Shown one piece after another: positions 15,866 through 24,049 of a stretch of 42,126 nt of DNA. The DNA is taken from NCBI GenBank assembly GCA_016931895.1, contig JAFGDY010000214.1:1-42126 (forward strand), in the 5' to 3' direction. The notes beneath the pieces were generated by a model that searched no databases, was not told the origin of the DNA, and worked only from the letters and a program-made list of their open reading frames with translations. The DNA is from Anaerolineae bacterium (GTDB lineage: Bacteria > Chloroflexota > Anaerolineae > 4572-78 > J111). Numbering within the stretch: position 1 is the stretch's first letter; every line of letters starts with the position of its first letter. The translations under genes were made by a program, and so were the position numbers.

Positions 15866-18800
15866 ATGAACCGCAGCCTTAAAGTTATCATCGCCGTTAT
15901 CGGCGCCTTTATCCTGTTGAGCCTGGCCCTGGCCAGCATTATTTCTTTGACCCCCACCGAAGTGGCCGCCGCCCCACCGGCTGCCCCTCCTGCCCGGCCA
16001 GCCAATCCAGGCAGCAGCGTATACACCCTCTACGACAACCTGTGGATACCCAGTGAAGACCCGCCGGCCCACTACGAGTGGGTTGAAATCAACAACAGCG
16101 CCGATTATGCCTGGGATTTGGGCGACCCTGATGAAGAAAACAACGTCTCTCCCAATTTTCCCATTGGTTTTATCTTCCCTTTTTACAATGATTTTTACAC
16201 CCAATTTCGGGTGAGCGAAAAAGGCTTTATCTTTTTTGAGCACCCAAATGTAGATGTTGGCCCCGGCACTGCGTTACCTGATATAATTGCCGATCAAACT
16301 CCTGGTGGTATTCCCAATGATACGGATAACTTCATTGCCCCCTTCGCCGGCGACCTATTTGGTTATCCCGGCATTTCTCGCGTTTATATCAGAAACGACA
16401 CCAGCCCCCGGCGCGCCATCATCGAGTTCGAGAATGTAGTCTGGTGTTGCGGGCCGTACAACCCCCGCACGTTTCAAATTATTCTTTATCCCAGCGGCGA
16501 TATTGACGTGCAATATCGCAAAATCACCAATTTTTCCGGCAACCTGGACGACGGGCAAACCGTGCGGCTGGGGCTGGAAAACCTGGAAGGTACAGAGGGT
16601 GATGTTTATAACCAGGGTCTCTTTAACGATATTGATGCCGCCGTGCCGGCCTATTTACAAGACAGCCTGGACGTTTATTACAACGCCGAATTCACCGCTC
16701 CCCACGTCATCTTTTGGCCGGATAGCGAGCGCATCTGGGACGACCCCGGCCATCCCATCAATGTCTCGGCCAATCTCTACCTGGCCGCCCCCGAAACCGT
16801 CACCCGCAGTTTCAACATCATGACCAGTTCGTTGGTCGTCAGCTCGATTCTGCCCGCAAGTACTTGGGCCGACAACATCACCCATACCACCTTTGTGCCG
16901 GTGTTCAGCGGCACGTATAGCGCCACCGTGCAATTTGTGCTGACGGTCCCCGTTGGCGCCAACTTTTGGGACGTAGCCACCGCCACCTTTGTGGCTGAAT
17001 CTGTTGAATCTCCACCCACTACAGATACCTTTACCGTTGTCTACGGTCCCGCCCACCGCGATCTGCAAATCCAAAAAGACCTCAACCCTAATATCTGGCC
17101 AGCCAGCGGCGGCGCCTTCCGCTACCGCCTGATCATTACCAACACCGATTACAACAACAGCGACCGGGCCGCCATCGCCCGCAGCGTGGTGGTGACAGAC
17201 CTGCTCCAGACGGGTGTGGCTTACGAAGATTGTCGCAGGCAACCCTACTATCAAAGCTGCGGCGGTGCAGCAGCCACCAGCACCGTGGCCGGAGGAACAG
17301 TTTTTACCTTGACCGTTGGCGATATGAATATTGATGAAACCCGAACCATCTACCTGGAATTGCGGGATAACGGGGCCTTTCGACCAATCAATAATACCGC
17401 CCACATCACCTTGACGGATGGGATTGAATTGGGTGACGGCCCCAATAACCATGACAGCAGCGCCCCCATCAACGCAGCCGACCCACAGCAGGATTTACAT
17501 ATTGAAAAACATTATTGGTACAATAACGATTACGTGGCCGCCGGCCAGTCAATTCCGTTTGACATTGACCTGTACAATGATGGCTCAACCGGCCATTCAG
17601 GCAATGTGCCGGTTGATAATGTGGTAGTAGTGGACGTGCTGCCGGAAGACACAACCTTTGACCGGGCAGAATTATACTACGAGGGACCGGCGCTGAGTCC
17701 GGAAGGGTCAATAGCGCCCACCATCAGCGGGCCAATGAGCAGAACATTGACCTTCACCGTTCCGAAGGTAGACAACGGCTACTGGAATGAGCTACACCTG
17801 ATCGTGTGGATCAGTATTCCCCCCACCATCCCGGTTGGCACGTACTTGACCAACACGGCAACCGTTCAAAATGGCCCCTCGGCCACAGAAACCGTGATCA
17901 TAGGCAGCAATTACATTGACCCCTTTGTGGATAAAGGGCCAACCCCGGACTATGATGGCAATATTGTTCAGCCGGAACCGGGCAAAAGTTACACCTACTG
18001 GATCACGTACGGCAATCGCAGCGTGCTCACCCAAGCCACCAACTTCATCATCTCCGATACCCTGCCCGCTTCCGTCACCCTGGTCAGCGCCTCGCCGGGC
18101 GATTATTTGACCGGGCCGTTTATCAGCGCCGTTTCCGGGCAAACGGTCATCAGTTGGTATACCTCTACTTTGCCCGCCGGGGCCATGGGGGAAGTCATGA
18201 TCATGGTTGACCTTGACAGCGACGTGCCCCCCGGCACCGAATTGGCCAATACCATCGTCGCCACTTACACCGGCACTTTTACCCCCTCCACCACCGACGA
18301 TGACACGGACGTTTTCACTATTGAAGTAGCTTCCGACTTTAACGGCTCCCAGAAATTGGTGAACAATCCCACCCCTTCCGCCGGCAGCGAGGTTGAATAT
18401 ACCATTTTGATCAGCAATACGGGGGCGGCTACTACTTATACGGTTATTGACACGCTGCCGCCAGAGTTGACCTATGTTTCCAGTAGTGACCCACAACCGG
18501 CCACGACACCGCCACCGGGTACAGCCGGGGGCAATATTACCTGGGCCGGTTCTATCAATGAAAACAGTCAGGTAGAACTCAAATTTAGGGCCAGGATAAC
18601 AGAAACGGCTGTAACGGGAGACGTTATCTCCAATACGGCCAATATTGCCACTGCCGGAGGAGTCAAAATCAATCGCCGGGTTGACGTGACCGTGGCCGGG
18701 GGCGTTTTTGCCAACTCCAGCAAAACGGTCACTCCCAACCCCGTGGCCAGGGGCGGCCAGGTGGAGTATACCCTTACCATTTCCAACAGCGGCAGCGCTG

Positions 18801-19117
18801 CTGGCGCCATTACCGTCACCGACTCCCTGCCGCCCTCGGTGACGCTGCCCAGCGCCTTTAACCCCAGCGCCGGCAGTGTGACCCCTCCCGGCGGCGGCAG
18901 CCGGGTCTTTACCTGGACGGCCACCGTGGGAGCTAACCGCAGCGAAACCCTGAGGTTTGAGGTGACGGTGTCCACGGCCGTAACCAATGGAGATAGGATT
19001 GAGAACGTGGCCTGGCTGGAGACCGGCGGAGTTTCGGTTTCCATCCCGCTGAGATCCACCCTGCTCATCCAGGAGGTATCCGGCGGGATATACCTGCCTA
19101 TCATCGTCAAGCAGTAG
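15866..19117 (+). CDS. large secreted DUF11-repeat protein ending in YLPIIVKQ
   Basis: The 1083-residue exported protein has a signal peptide (about 1-30). A WCC-containing module (about 75-270) is paralogous to the preceding gene (GFIFPFYNDFYTQFRVSEKGF, IAPFAGDLF, IIEFENVVWCCG). A beta-sandwich region follows, then five DUF11-type repeats starting near residues 400, 545, 686, 825 and 951; the last two are canonical (VEYTLTISNSG...VTDSLPPSV). DUF11 domains are Ig-like stalk units, sometimes isopeptide-crosslinked. It ends with GGIYLPIIVKQ and has no LPxTG or membrane helix. ATG 15866 is set by AAAGGAGGGA; an upstream in-frame start at 15809 would displace the signal peptide. Confidence 0.85.
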   Translation: MNRSLKVIIAVIGAFILLSLALASIISLTPTEVAAAPPAAPPARPANPGSSVYTLYDNLWIPSEDPPAHYEWVEINNSADYAWDLGDPDEENNVSPNFPIGFIFPFYNDFYTQFRVSEKGFIFFEHPNVDVGPGTALPDIIADQTPGGIPNDTDNFIAPFAGDLFGYPGISRVYIRNDTSPRRAIIEFENVVWCCGPYNPRTFQIILYPSGDIDVQYRKITNFSGNLDDGQTVRLGLENLEGTEGDVYNQGLFNDIDAAVPAYLQDSLDVYYNAEFTAPHVIFWPDSERIWDDPGHPINVSANLYLAAPETVTRSFNIMTSSLVVSSILPASTWADNITHTTFVPVFSGTYSATVQFVLTVPVGANFWDVATATFVAESVESPPTTDTFTVVYGPAHRDLQIQKDLNPNIWPASGGAFRYRLIITNTDYNNSDRAAIARSVVVTDLLQTGVAYEDCRRQPYYQSCGGAAATSTVAGGTVFTLTVGDMNIDETRTIYLELRDNGAFRPINNTAHITLTDGIELGDGPNNHDSSAPINAADPQQDLHIEKHYWYNNDYVAAGQSIPFDIDLYNDGSTGHSGNVPVDNVVVVDVLPEDTTFDRAELYYEGPALSPEGSIAPTISGPMSRTLTFTVPKVDNGYWNELHLIVWISIPPTIPVGTYLTNTATVQNGPSATETVIIGSNYIDPFVDKGPTPDYDGNIVQPEPGKSYTYWITYGNRSVLTQATNFIISDTLPASVTLVSASPGDYLTGPFISAVSGQTVISWYTSTLPAGAMGEVMIMVDLDSDVPPGTELANTIVATYTGTFTPSTTDDDTDVFTIEVASDFNGSQKLVNNPTPSAGSEVEYTILISNTGAATTYTVIDTLPPELTYVSSSDPQPATTPPPGTAGGNITWAGSINENSQVELKFRARITETAVTGDVISNTANIATAGGVKINRRVDVTVAGGVFANSSKTVTPNPVARGGQVEYTLTISNSGSAAGAITVTDSLPPSVTLPSAFNPSAGSVTPPGGGSRVFTWTATVGANRSETLRFEVTVSTAVTNGDRIENVAWLETGGVSVSIPLRSTLLIQEVSGGIYLPIIVKQ

Positions 19118-19143
19118 CCGGAAGCTATTTTTGCCGGCAAAAG

Positions 19144-19176
19144 AAAGAGGGGCAGACACAATCTGCCCCTCTTTTA
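19144..19176. terminator. bidirectional rho-independent terminator
   Basis: Arms 19144-19156 and 19162-19174 form a 13-bp stem (AAAGAGGGGCAGA) with a 5-base loop. The plus strand continues with T, and the minus strand with CTTTCTTTTGC. It sits between the converging DUF11 gene and ybaK, and can serve both. Confidence 0.85.
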
Positions 19177-19222
19177 TAGTTGTTCGGCCAAAATTCAAAA
19201 GCTGGGTAAGAGCCAGGAGAGC

Positions 19223-19702
19223 TTATTCCTCCGCCTTCAAATCCGCAGCCACGCCTGCCGTGACCCGCGCCAGATCATCCGGCGAAACGGCGAAAACGGC
19301 GTTGGGCGTGCCGGCCGCGGCCCAGATAACGTTGAATTGCCAGAAGTCCTGGTCAATGTAAACGGGCAGCCTGGTTTGATGACCAAAGGGGGGCACGCCG
19401 CCAATGGCAAAGCCGGTGGCCGCCCGCACCGTGTCCGCATCGCCTCGTTTCACTTTTTTCCGGCCCACGCCGCACAGAGCCGCCAGCTTCTTTTCGTCCA
19501 GCCGGTTAGGGCCGCTGACCAGGGCCAGGGTTGGCCGGCCGTCAACCACAAACAACAAAGATTTGACAATCTGGGCCGGGGCACAACCAATGGCCCGGGC
19601 CGCGTCGTCCGCCGTGCGGGTAGGAACGGCAAACTCTTTAACGGTAATATTTAACCCCAACGCTTGGGCCACAGCAACCACTTTTTGGGCAGTTGGATGC
19701 AT
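19223..19702 (-). CDS. YbaK/EbsC family aminoacyl-tRNA deacylase
   Basis: The 159-residue single-domain protein belongs to the YbaK/ProX/INS editing superfamily, which hydrolyses mischarged tRNAs such as Cys-tRNA(Pro). Visible blocks: AAR-AIGCAPAQIVKSLLFVVDG with the conserved Lys (about 47), RLDEKKLAAL, and GFAIGGVPPFGHQ (about 100-112), the substrate-pocket loop. The exact amino acid edited is not readable. It stands alone on the minus strand downstream of cimA, separated by a 125-bp gap carrying a heptad repeat. Confidence 0.88.
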   Translation of the reverse strand: MHPTAQKVVAVAQALGLNITVKEFAVPTRTADDAARAIGCAPAQIVKSLLFVVDGRPTLALVSGPNRLDEKKLAALCGVGRKKVKRGDADTVRAATGFAIGGVPPFGHQTRLPVYIDQDFWQFNVIWAAAGTPNAVFAVSPDDLARVTAGVAADLKAEE

Positions 19703-19751
19703 ACTTAACCCTCTAGAGATAGTTCATCCGGTACGGAGATTTACCCTTTGG

Positions 19752-19780
19752 CGACCAACGACCAACGACCATTGACCAAT
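19752..19780. repeat. heptad repeat array A (CGACCAA)
   Basis: Two exact CGACCAA units (19752-19758, 19759-19765) are followed by degenerate CGACCATT and GACCAAT units. It lies between cimA and ybaK, and is the shortest of three arrays with the same vocabulary. Confidence 0.7.
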
Positions 19781-19826
19781 GTCCTTTGTGGTACATCAGG
19801 TAAAAAAATCCCGGCAAAATTATAAA

Positions 19827-21404
19827 CTATCCCATCCTTTTGTTATTTAGCAGCGCGTATTCCATGCTATCAATCAAGGCCCGCCAACTGGCCTCGATGA
19901 TGTTGGTATGAGCGCCCACCGTGGTCCAGATATGCCCCGAAGCGTCGTCGTGAAAATCAATCATCACCCGGGTGTGGGCGGCGGTGCCGGAGTCGCTGTC
20001 AAGAATACGGACCTTGTAATCGGTCAGGTGAAGGTTTCTGAGCTGCGGAAAATCCTGGTACAGCGCCCGGCGCAGGGCCACGTTCAAGGCATTCACCGGC
20101 CCGTTCCCTTCGGCCACCGTGTGCCGCACTTCATTGCCAACTTTTATTTTTACCGTTGCTTCGGTAAAAAGACCGCGGCCCTGCCGGTTTTCGGTAATGA
20201 CCATAAAGTCAACCACCTCAAAAAGGGGTTGATAACCGTTGGCCACCCGGCGCAGCATGATGTCTATAGAGGCCGAAGCGCCCTCAAAGGTATAGCCCTG
20301 GTTTTCCAGCTCTTTGACTTGTTCCAGCACCTGCTTTGCCTCGTCGCGGCTGGTATCCAGGCCCAGCTCTTCGGCTTTGTGCAAAATGTTGCCCCGGCCG
20401 GAAAGTTCAGAAATAAGGTTGCGTTTCTCATTGCCCACCAGGGTGGGATCCATGTGCTGGTAGCTCTCTTCAATTTTGCGGATAGCGGCCATGTGGATGC
20501 CGCCCTTATGGGCAAAAGCGCTATGGCCCACAAAAGCCTGGCGCGTATTGGGCGCCATATTGGCTAATTCGTCCACGTAGCGGGAGAGTTGGGTTAAAGT
20601 GGCCAGTTGCTCCGGGCCAACACACCGATACCCCATTTTGAGCTGTAAATTGGGAATAACGCTAATAAGATTGGCGTTGCCTACTCGCTCGCCGTAGCCG
20701 TTGATGGTGCCTTGCACGTGCGCCGCTCCGCCGCGCACGCCGGCCAGGCTATTGGCCACGCCCAGTTCAATGTCGTTGTGGGCGTGGATGCCCAATTGGG
20801 CTTGGGGAAAACGTTCGGCCACCCGTTTGGTGATTTCCTCAATTTCCCAGGGAGTGGCGCCGCCGTTTGTTTCGCACAATACCAGGCAGTCGGCGCCGCT
20901 TTGCATGGCGGCTTGCAGGGTGAGCATGGCGTATTCAGGATCGGCCTTGTAGCCGTCAAAGAAGTGCTCGGCGTCAAAAATAACTTCTTTAGCCCGCTCT
21001 TTGAAATACCGCACGCTTTCGGAAATCATGGCCAGGTTTTCTTCCAGCGTTGTCTCCAACACGTGATGCACGTGCAAATTCCAGCCTTTGCCCACCAGGG
21101 TGACCACCGGGGTGTTGGCGGCAACCAGGGCCTGGATGTTGGCGTCGGCATCGCAAGTGGTGCCTTTATAGCGAGTGCTGCCAAAGGCGGCAATTTTAGC
21201 ATGCTTTAAATTTAACTCATGTTGCCGCGCAAAAAATTCGGCGTCTTTGGGATTGGAACCGGGCCAGCCGCCTTCGATGTAGTGAACGCCAAACTCGTCC
21301 AACTTTCGGGCAATTTTTAATTTATCATGGCAAGATAGGGAAACCCCTTCACCCTGGGTGCCATCCCGCAGGGTGGTATCGTACAAAAGTATTTGAGTTG
21401 TCAT
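19827..21404 (-). CDS. cimA: (R)-citramalate synthase
   Basis: The 525-residue DRE-TIM metallolyase condenses pyruvate with acetyl-CoA to citramalate, starting the threonine-independent route to isoleucine. The catalytic TTLRDGTQGEG (about 9-19), IEGGWPGSNPKDAEFF (about 43-58), the metal-binding HAHND and a C-terminal LeuA-type allosteric domain (about 380-525) are present. The GGWPGSNPKD block separates this family (TIGR00977) from 2-isopropylmalate synthase. GGAGGT lies 6 bases before the ATG. The upstream gap holds a possible leader peptide and hairpin. LeuC and LeuD, which would process citramalate, lie upstream in the same block; leuB is not visible. Confidence 0.92.
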   Translation of the reverse strand: MTTQILLYDTTLRDGTQGEGVSLSCHDKLKIARKLDEFGVHYIEGGWPGSNPKDAEFFARQHELNLKHAKIAAFGSTRYKGTTCDADANIQALVAANTPVVTLVGKGWNLHVHHVLETTLEENLAMISESVRYFKERAKEVIFDAEHFFDGYKADPEYAMLTLQAAMQSGADCLVLCETNGGATPWEIEEITKRVAERFPQAQLGIHAHNDIELGVANSLAGVRGGAAHVQGTINGYGERVGNANLISVIPNLQLKMGYRCVGPEQLATLTQLSRYVDELANMAPNTRQAFVGHSAFAHKGGIHMAAIRKIEESYQHMDPTLVGNEKRNLISELSGRGNILHKAEELGLDTSRDEAKQVLEQVKELENQGYTFEGASASIDIMLRRVANGYQPLFEVVDFMVITENRQGRGLFTEATVKIKVGNEVRHTVAEGNGPVNALNVALRRALYQDFPQLRNLHLTDYKVRILDSDSGTAAHTRVMIDFHDDASGHIWTTVGAHTNIIEASWRALIDSMEYALLNNKRMG

Positions 21405-21485
21405 TGGAACCTCCGCAATAAAATATAGAAAATAGAATCTAGAAATTAGATGGATATGGGACTCCTCTAATTTCTCATTTTTTAT

Positions 21486-21545
21486 CTCTAATTTTTAGAG
21501 CGGCCCAATGCGACGGGCGACGGTCATTGAGTTGACCCTCGCCCG
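21486..21545 (-). promoter_or_regulatory. candidate attenuator hairpins in the cimA leader
   Basis: On the minus strand a stem of 13 positions with one mismatch (21545-21533 with 21526-21514, 6-base loop) is followed by a 6-bp hairpin CTCTAA/TTAGAG (21500-21486). The second is not followed by a T-run, so simple intrinsic termination is not obvious. Translation of the overlapping peptide would open the first stem. Confidence 0.4.
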
Positions 21546-21590
21546 TTTGACACCTCTGGGAACACCAATAGTTGCTTGGTGCAATTCCAT
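21495..21590 (-). CDS. possible 31-codon leader peptide upstream of cimA
   Basis: A small frame starting at ATG 21588-21590 encodes a basic 31-residue peptide (MELHQATIGVPRGVKRAR, then ending RRIGPL). Codons for Ile, Val and Leu are scattered (about eight), not clustered as in classic attenuators. No good Shine-Dalgarno is visible. What makes it worth listing is that a 13-bp stem with one mismatch (21514-21526 with 21533-21545) lies wholly within its codons, and a second hairpin (21486-21500) covers its stop. Both sit 80-185 bases before the cimA start. Confidence 0.3.
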   Translation of the reverse strand: MELHQATIGVPRGVKRARVNSMTVARRIGPL

Positions 21591-21623
21591 AAGACTATAA
21601 ACTTTCTGTAAAGTGGATTTAAT

Positions 21624-21730
21624 ACGAACGACCACCGACCACCGACCGACGACCAGTCCCACTGTTCGTCGGTCGTACTTCATCCTTCGTCGGTGGTCGT
21701 TCGTCGTTCATCGTTGGTCGTCGTTCGTCC
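21624..21730. repeat. heptad repeat array B with inverted repeat
   Basis: The stretch is built of ACGAACGACCACCGACC-like units on the left and their complements on the right. Arms 21624-21639 and 21689-21704 are a perfect 16-bp inverted repeat with a 49-base loop. It ends a few bases before the class II aldolase stop codon. Confidence 0.8.
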
Positions 21731-21734
21731 TTTG

Positions 21735-22826
21735 TCAAGCAACCTCAAGCTCAAGGGTATTGAGGTCGTTCAGTTCGGCAAAGGCTTTTAACATCCGGTC
21801 TACAAAAGACTCCTGGCCTTTACGCAGCCAAACCCGGGGATCGTACATTTTTTTATTGGGCTTATCCGGCCCTTCGGGATTGCCGATCTGGCCTTGCAAA
21901 TAATCCTTCTTTTCCTGGTAATAACGGTGAACGCCATCCCAGAAAGCCCATTGCAGGTCGGTGTCAATGTTCATTTTCACCACGCCGTAGGCAATAGCTT
22001 CGCGGATTTCTTCGGGGCTGGAGCCGGAGCCGCCGTGGAACACAAAACTGACCGGCTTTGGCCCGGTGTTGAATTTTTCTTGCACGTAATTATTGGAGTT
22101 AAGCAGAATCTTGGGGGTCAGGTGAACGTTACCGGGTTTGTAAACACCGTGCACATTGCCAAAGGCGGCGGCAATGGTGAACTTATCGCTTACTTTCATC
22201 AGCTCTTCGTAGGCGTAAGCCACTTCTTCGGGCTGGGTGTAGAGCCGGGCGCTGTCAATGCCGGTGTGGTCCACCCCATCCTCTTCCCCGCCGGTTACGC
22301 CCAGTTCAATTTCCAGGGTCATGCCCATTTTGCTCATTCGTTCCAGGTAGCGTTTGGAAGTTTCGACATTGTCTTTGATGGGTTCTTCCGACAGATCAAG
22401 CATGTGCATACTATACAGCGGCACGCCATACACTTTGTAAAATTCTTCGCCGGCGTCCAGCAAACCGTCAATCCAGGGCAGCAGTTTGCGGGCGGCATGG
22501 TCGGTGTGCAAGAGCACGCGAGCGCCATAAAGCGCGGCCACTTCGTGCACGTGGCGCGCCCCAGAAACTGATCCAGCAATGGCCGCCTGCTGATTTTCAT
22601 TACTCAACCCTTTACCGGCAAAAAAAACGCCGCCGCCGTTAGAAAACTGCAAAATAACCGGCGCGTTGGCCTTAACCGCCGATTCCAGCACACCATTGAC
22701 GCTTTCGGTGCCCACCACGTTGGCCGCAGGCAAGGCAAATTCGTTCTTTTTGGCAACGGCAAAGAGTTGTTGCACTTTGTCGCCAGTAACCACGCCTGGC
22801 GCCAGAATGTCTTTGAGTTTTGGCAT
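21735..22826 (-). CDS. fbaA: class IIA fructose-bisphosphate aldolase
   Basis: The 363-residue zinc aldolase cleaves or makes fructose 1,6-bisphosphate. Visible are the ALPAANVVGTESVN N-terminal block, the zinc/active-site LLHTDHAARKLLPWID (Asp and His, about 104-119), EIELGVTGGEEDGVD, the zinc His in AAFGNVHGVYKPGNV, FHGGSGSS with another zinc His, and KMNIDTDLQWAF. Length and the Gly-Gly-Glu-Glu-Asp loop are those of the long, E. coli FbaA-like class IIA form. AGGAGA supports ATG 22826 over an upstream in-frame codon. It follows the unrelated class I aldolase by 33 bp. Confidence 0.94.
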   Translation of the reverse strand: MPKLKDILAPGVVTGDKVQQLFAVAKKNEFALPAANVVGTESVNGVLESAVKANAPVILQFSNGGGVFFAGKGLSNENQQAAIAGSVSGARHVHEVAALYGARVLLHTDHAARKLLPWIDGLLDAGEEFYKVYGVPLYSMHMLDLSEEPIKDNVETSKRYLERMSKMGMTLEIELGVTGGEEDGVDHTGIDSARLYTQPEEVAYAYEELMKVSDKFTIAAAFGNVHGVYKPGNVHLTPKILLNSNNYVQEKFNTGPKPVSFVFHGGSGSSPEEIREAIAYGVVKMNIDTDLQWAFWDGVHRYYQEKKDYLQGQIGNPEGPDKPNKKMYDPRVWLRKGQESFVDRMLKAFAELNDLNTLELEVA

Positions 22827-22859
22827 TTTGATGTCTCCTATCAATATTTAGATGTGATA

Positions 22860-23912
22860 CTAGGCAATGGTAATACTTTCATCCAGATAAACATCCTGGA
22901 TGTGATTCAGCAATTTGGCGCCTTCGGCCATGGGGCGTTGGAACGCCTTGCGACCGGAAATCAAGCCCATCCCGCCGCCGCGTTTATTGACTACGGCAGT
23001 GTAAACGGCCTCGGCAAAATCGTCGGCCCCGGAAGGCCCGCCGGAGTTAATCAGGCCCACCCGGCCCATGTAGTTGTTGGCCACTTGCCAGCGCACCAGG
23101 TCAATGGGGTGGTCGGTGCAGAGGTCGCCGTACATTTTGGGATGGCTTTTGCCAAAGCCAATGGCCTTAAAACCGCCGTTTTTGGTAGGCAGTTTTTGTT
23201 TGATGATGTCGGCCTGGATGGTAGCGCCCAGGTAATTGCCCTGGCCGGTGGTATCGGCGGCGTCGTGGTAATCCACGCCCTCTTTTTTGAATTCTGAGTT
23301 ACGCAGGTAGCACCACAACACGGTGGCCATTCCCAGTTCATGGGCGTATTCAAAGGCTTCGCTCACTTCCACAATCTGGCGGCTGGACTCCTGGGAACCA
23401 AAGTAAATGGTTGCGCCAACGGCTACAGCCCCCATATTCCAGGCTTCTCTGATGCTGCCAAAAAAAATCTGGTCGTATTTGGCCGGATACGTCATCAACT
23501 CGTTGTGATTGAACTTGACCAGGAAAGGGATTTTGTGGGCATATTTGCGCGCCACCGAACCAAGCACGCCAAAAGTAGAAGCCACGGCATTGCAGCCGCC
23601 GGCCAGGGCCAACTTAACAATGTTTTCGGGATCAAAATAGGCCGGGTTAGGGGCAAAAGAAGCCCCGGCGGTGTGCTCGATGCCCTGGTCAACGGGCAAA
23701 ATGGACAAATAACCTGTGCCCGCCAACCGCCCGGTGTTATACAACATTTGCAGGCTACGCAACACTTGCGGGTTACGATCCGACTGCGCCCAAACGCGGT
23801 CAATAAAATCAGGGCCAGGGACATGCAGGGATTCCTTGGAAATACCTTTACAAACGTGGCCTAACAAATCATCTGCTTTATCGCCAAGCAGTTTTACTAT
23901 ATCGGTTGCCAT
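22860..23912 (-). CDS. fbaB: class I fructose-bisphosphate aldolase (DhnA/FbaB type)
   Basis: The 350-residue protein belongs to the archaeal-type, Schiff-base class I aldolases. Blocks include [11 protein letters not shown] (about 72-82), [47 protein letters not shown] and [10 protein letters not shown] with the family Lys. It needs no metal, unlike the following gene. AAGGAAG lies before ATG 23912. It has its own 137-bp upstream gap with a perfect palindrome, so it may be expressed independently of leuD. Two analogous aldolases in tandem suggest condition-dependent use (metal or redox) or separate glycolytic and gluconeogenic roles. Confidence 0.93.
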   Translation of the reverse strand: MATDIVKLLGDKADDLLGHVCKGISKESLHVPGPDFIDRVWAQSDRNPQVLRSLQMLYNTGRLAGTGYLSILPVDQGIEHTAGASFAPNPAYFDPENIVKLALAGGCNAVASTFGVLGSVARKYAHKIPFLVKFNHNELMTYPAKYDQIFFGSIREAWNMGAVAVGATIYFGSQESSRQIVEVSEAFEYAHELGMATVLWCYLRNSEFKKEGVDYHDAADTTGQGNYLGATIQADIIKQKLPTKNGGFKAIGFGKSHPKMYGDLCTDHPIDLVRWQVANNYMGRVGLINSGGPSGADDFAEAVYTAVVNKRGGGMGLISGRKAFQRPMAEGAKLLNHIQDVYLDESITIA

Positions 23913-23930
23913 GATTTTACTTCCTTTCAA

Positions 23931-23947
23931 ATAACAACTATTGTTAT
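23931..23947. promoter_or_regulatory. perfect palindrome upstream of class I aldolase
   Basis: ATAACAA-CTA-TTGTTAT (7-bp arms, 3-base centre) lies 18 bp before the aldolase start, next to its ribosome-binding site. It could be a repressor operator or a small RNA hairpin. A TATAAA-type -10 lies further upstream at about 24007-24012 on the minus strand. Confidence 0.4.
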
Positions 23948-24049
23948 GTAAAATTTTTTAATTTGAAGCAAAGAGTATTGTCTATCTCTTTTTATCTTAG
24001 GCGTTTTATAAGAATTTAAGAGTGGCAGATGTCACCTTTGGGTGAAATG

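Noticed and set aside
17792-19198. 468-codon minus-strand frame opposite the DUF11 gene
   Set aside because: It is Gly/His/Arg-rich antisense shadow of a repeat-rich gene; the plus frame has a signal peptide, DUF11 motifs and a strong ribosome-binding site.
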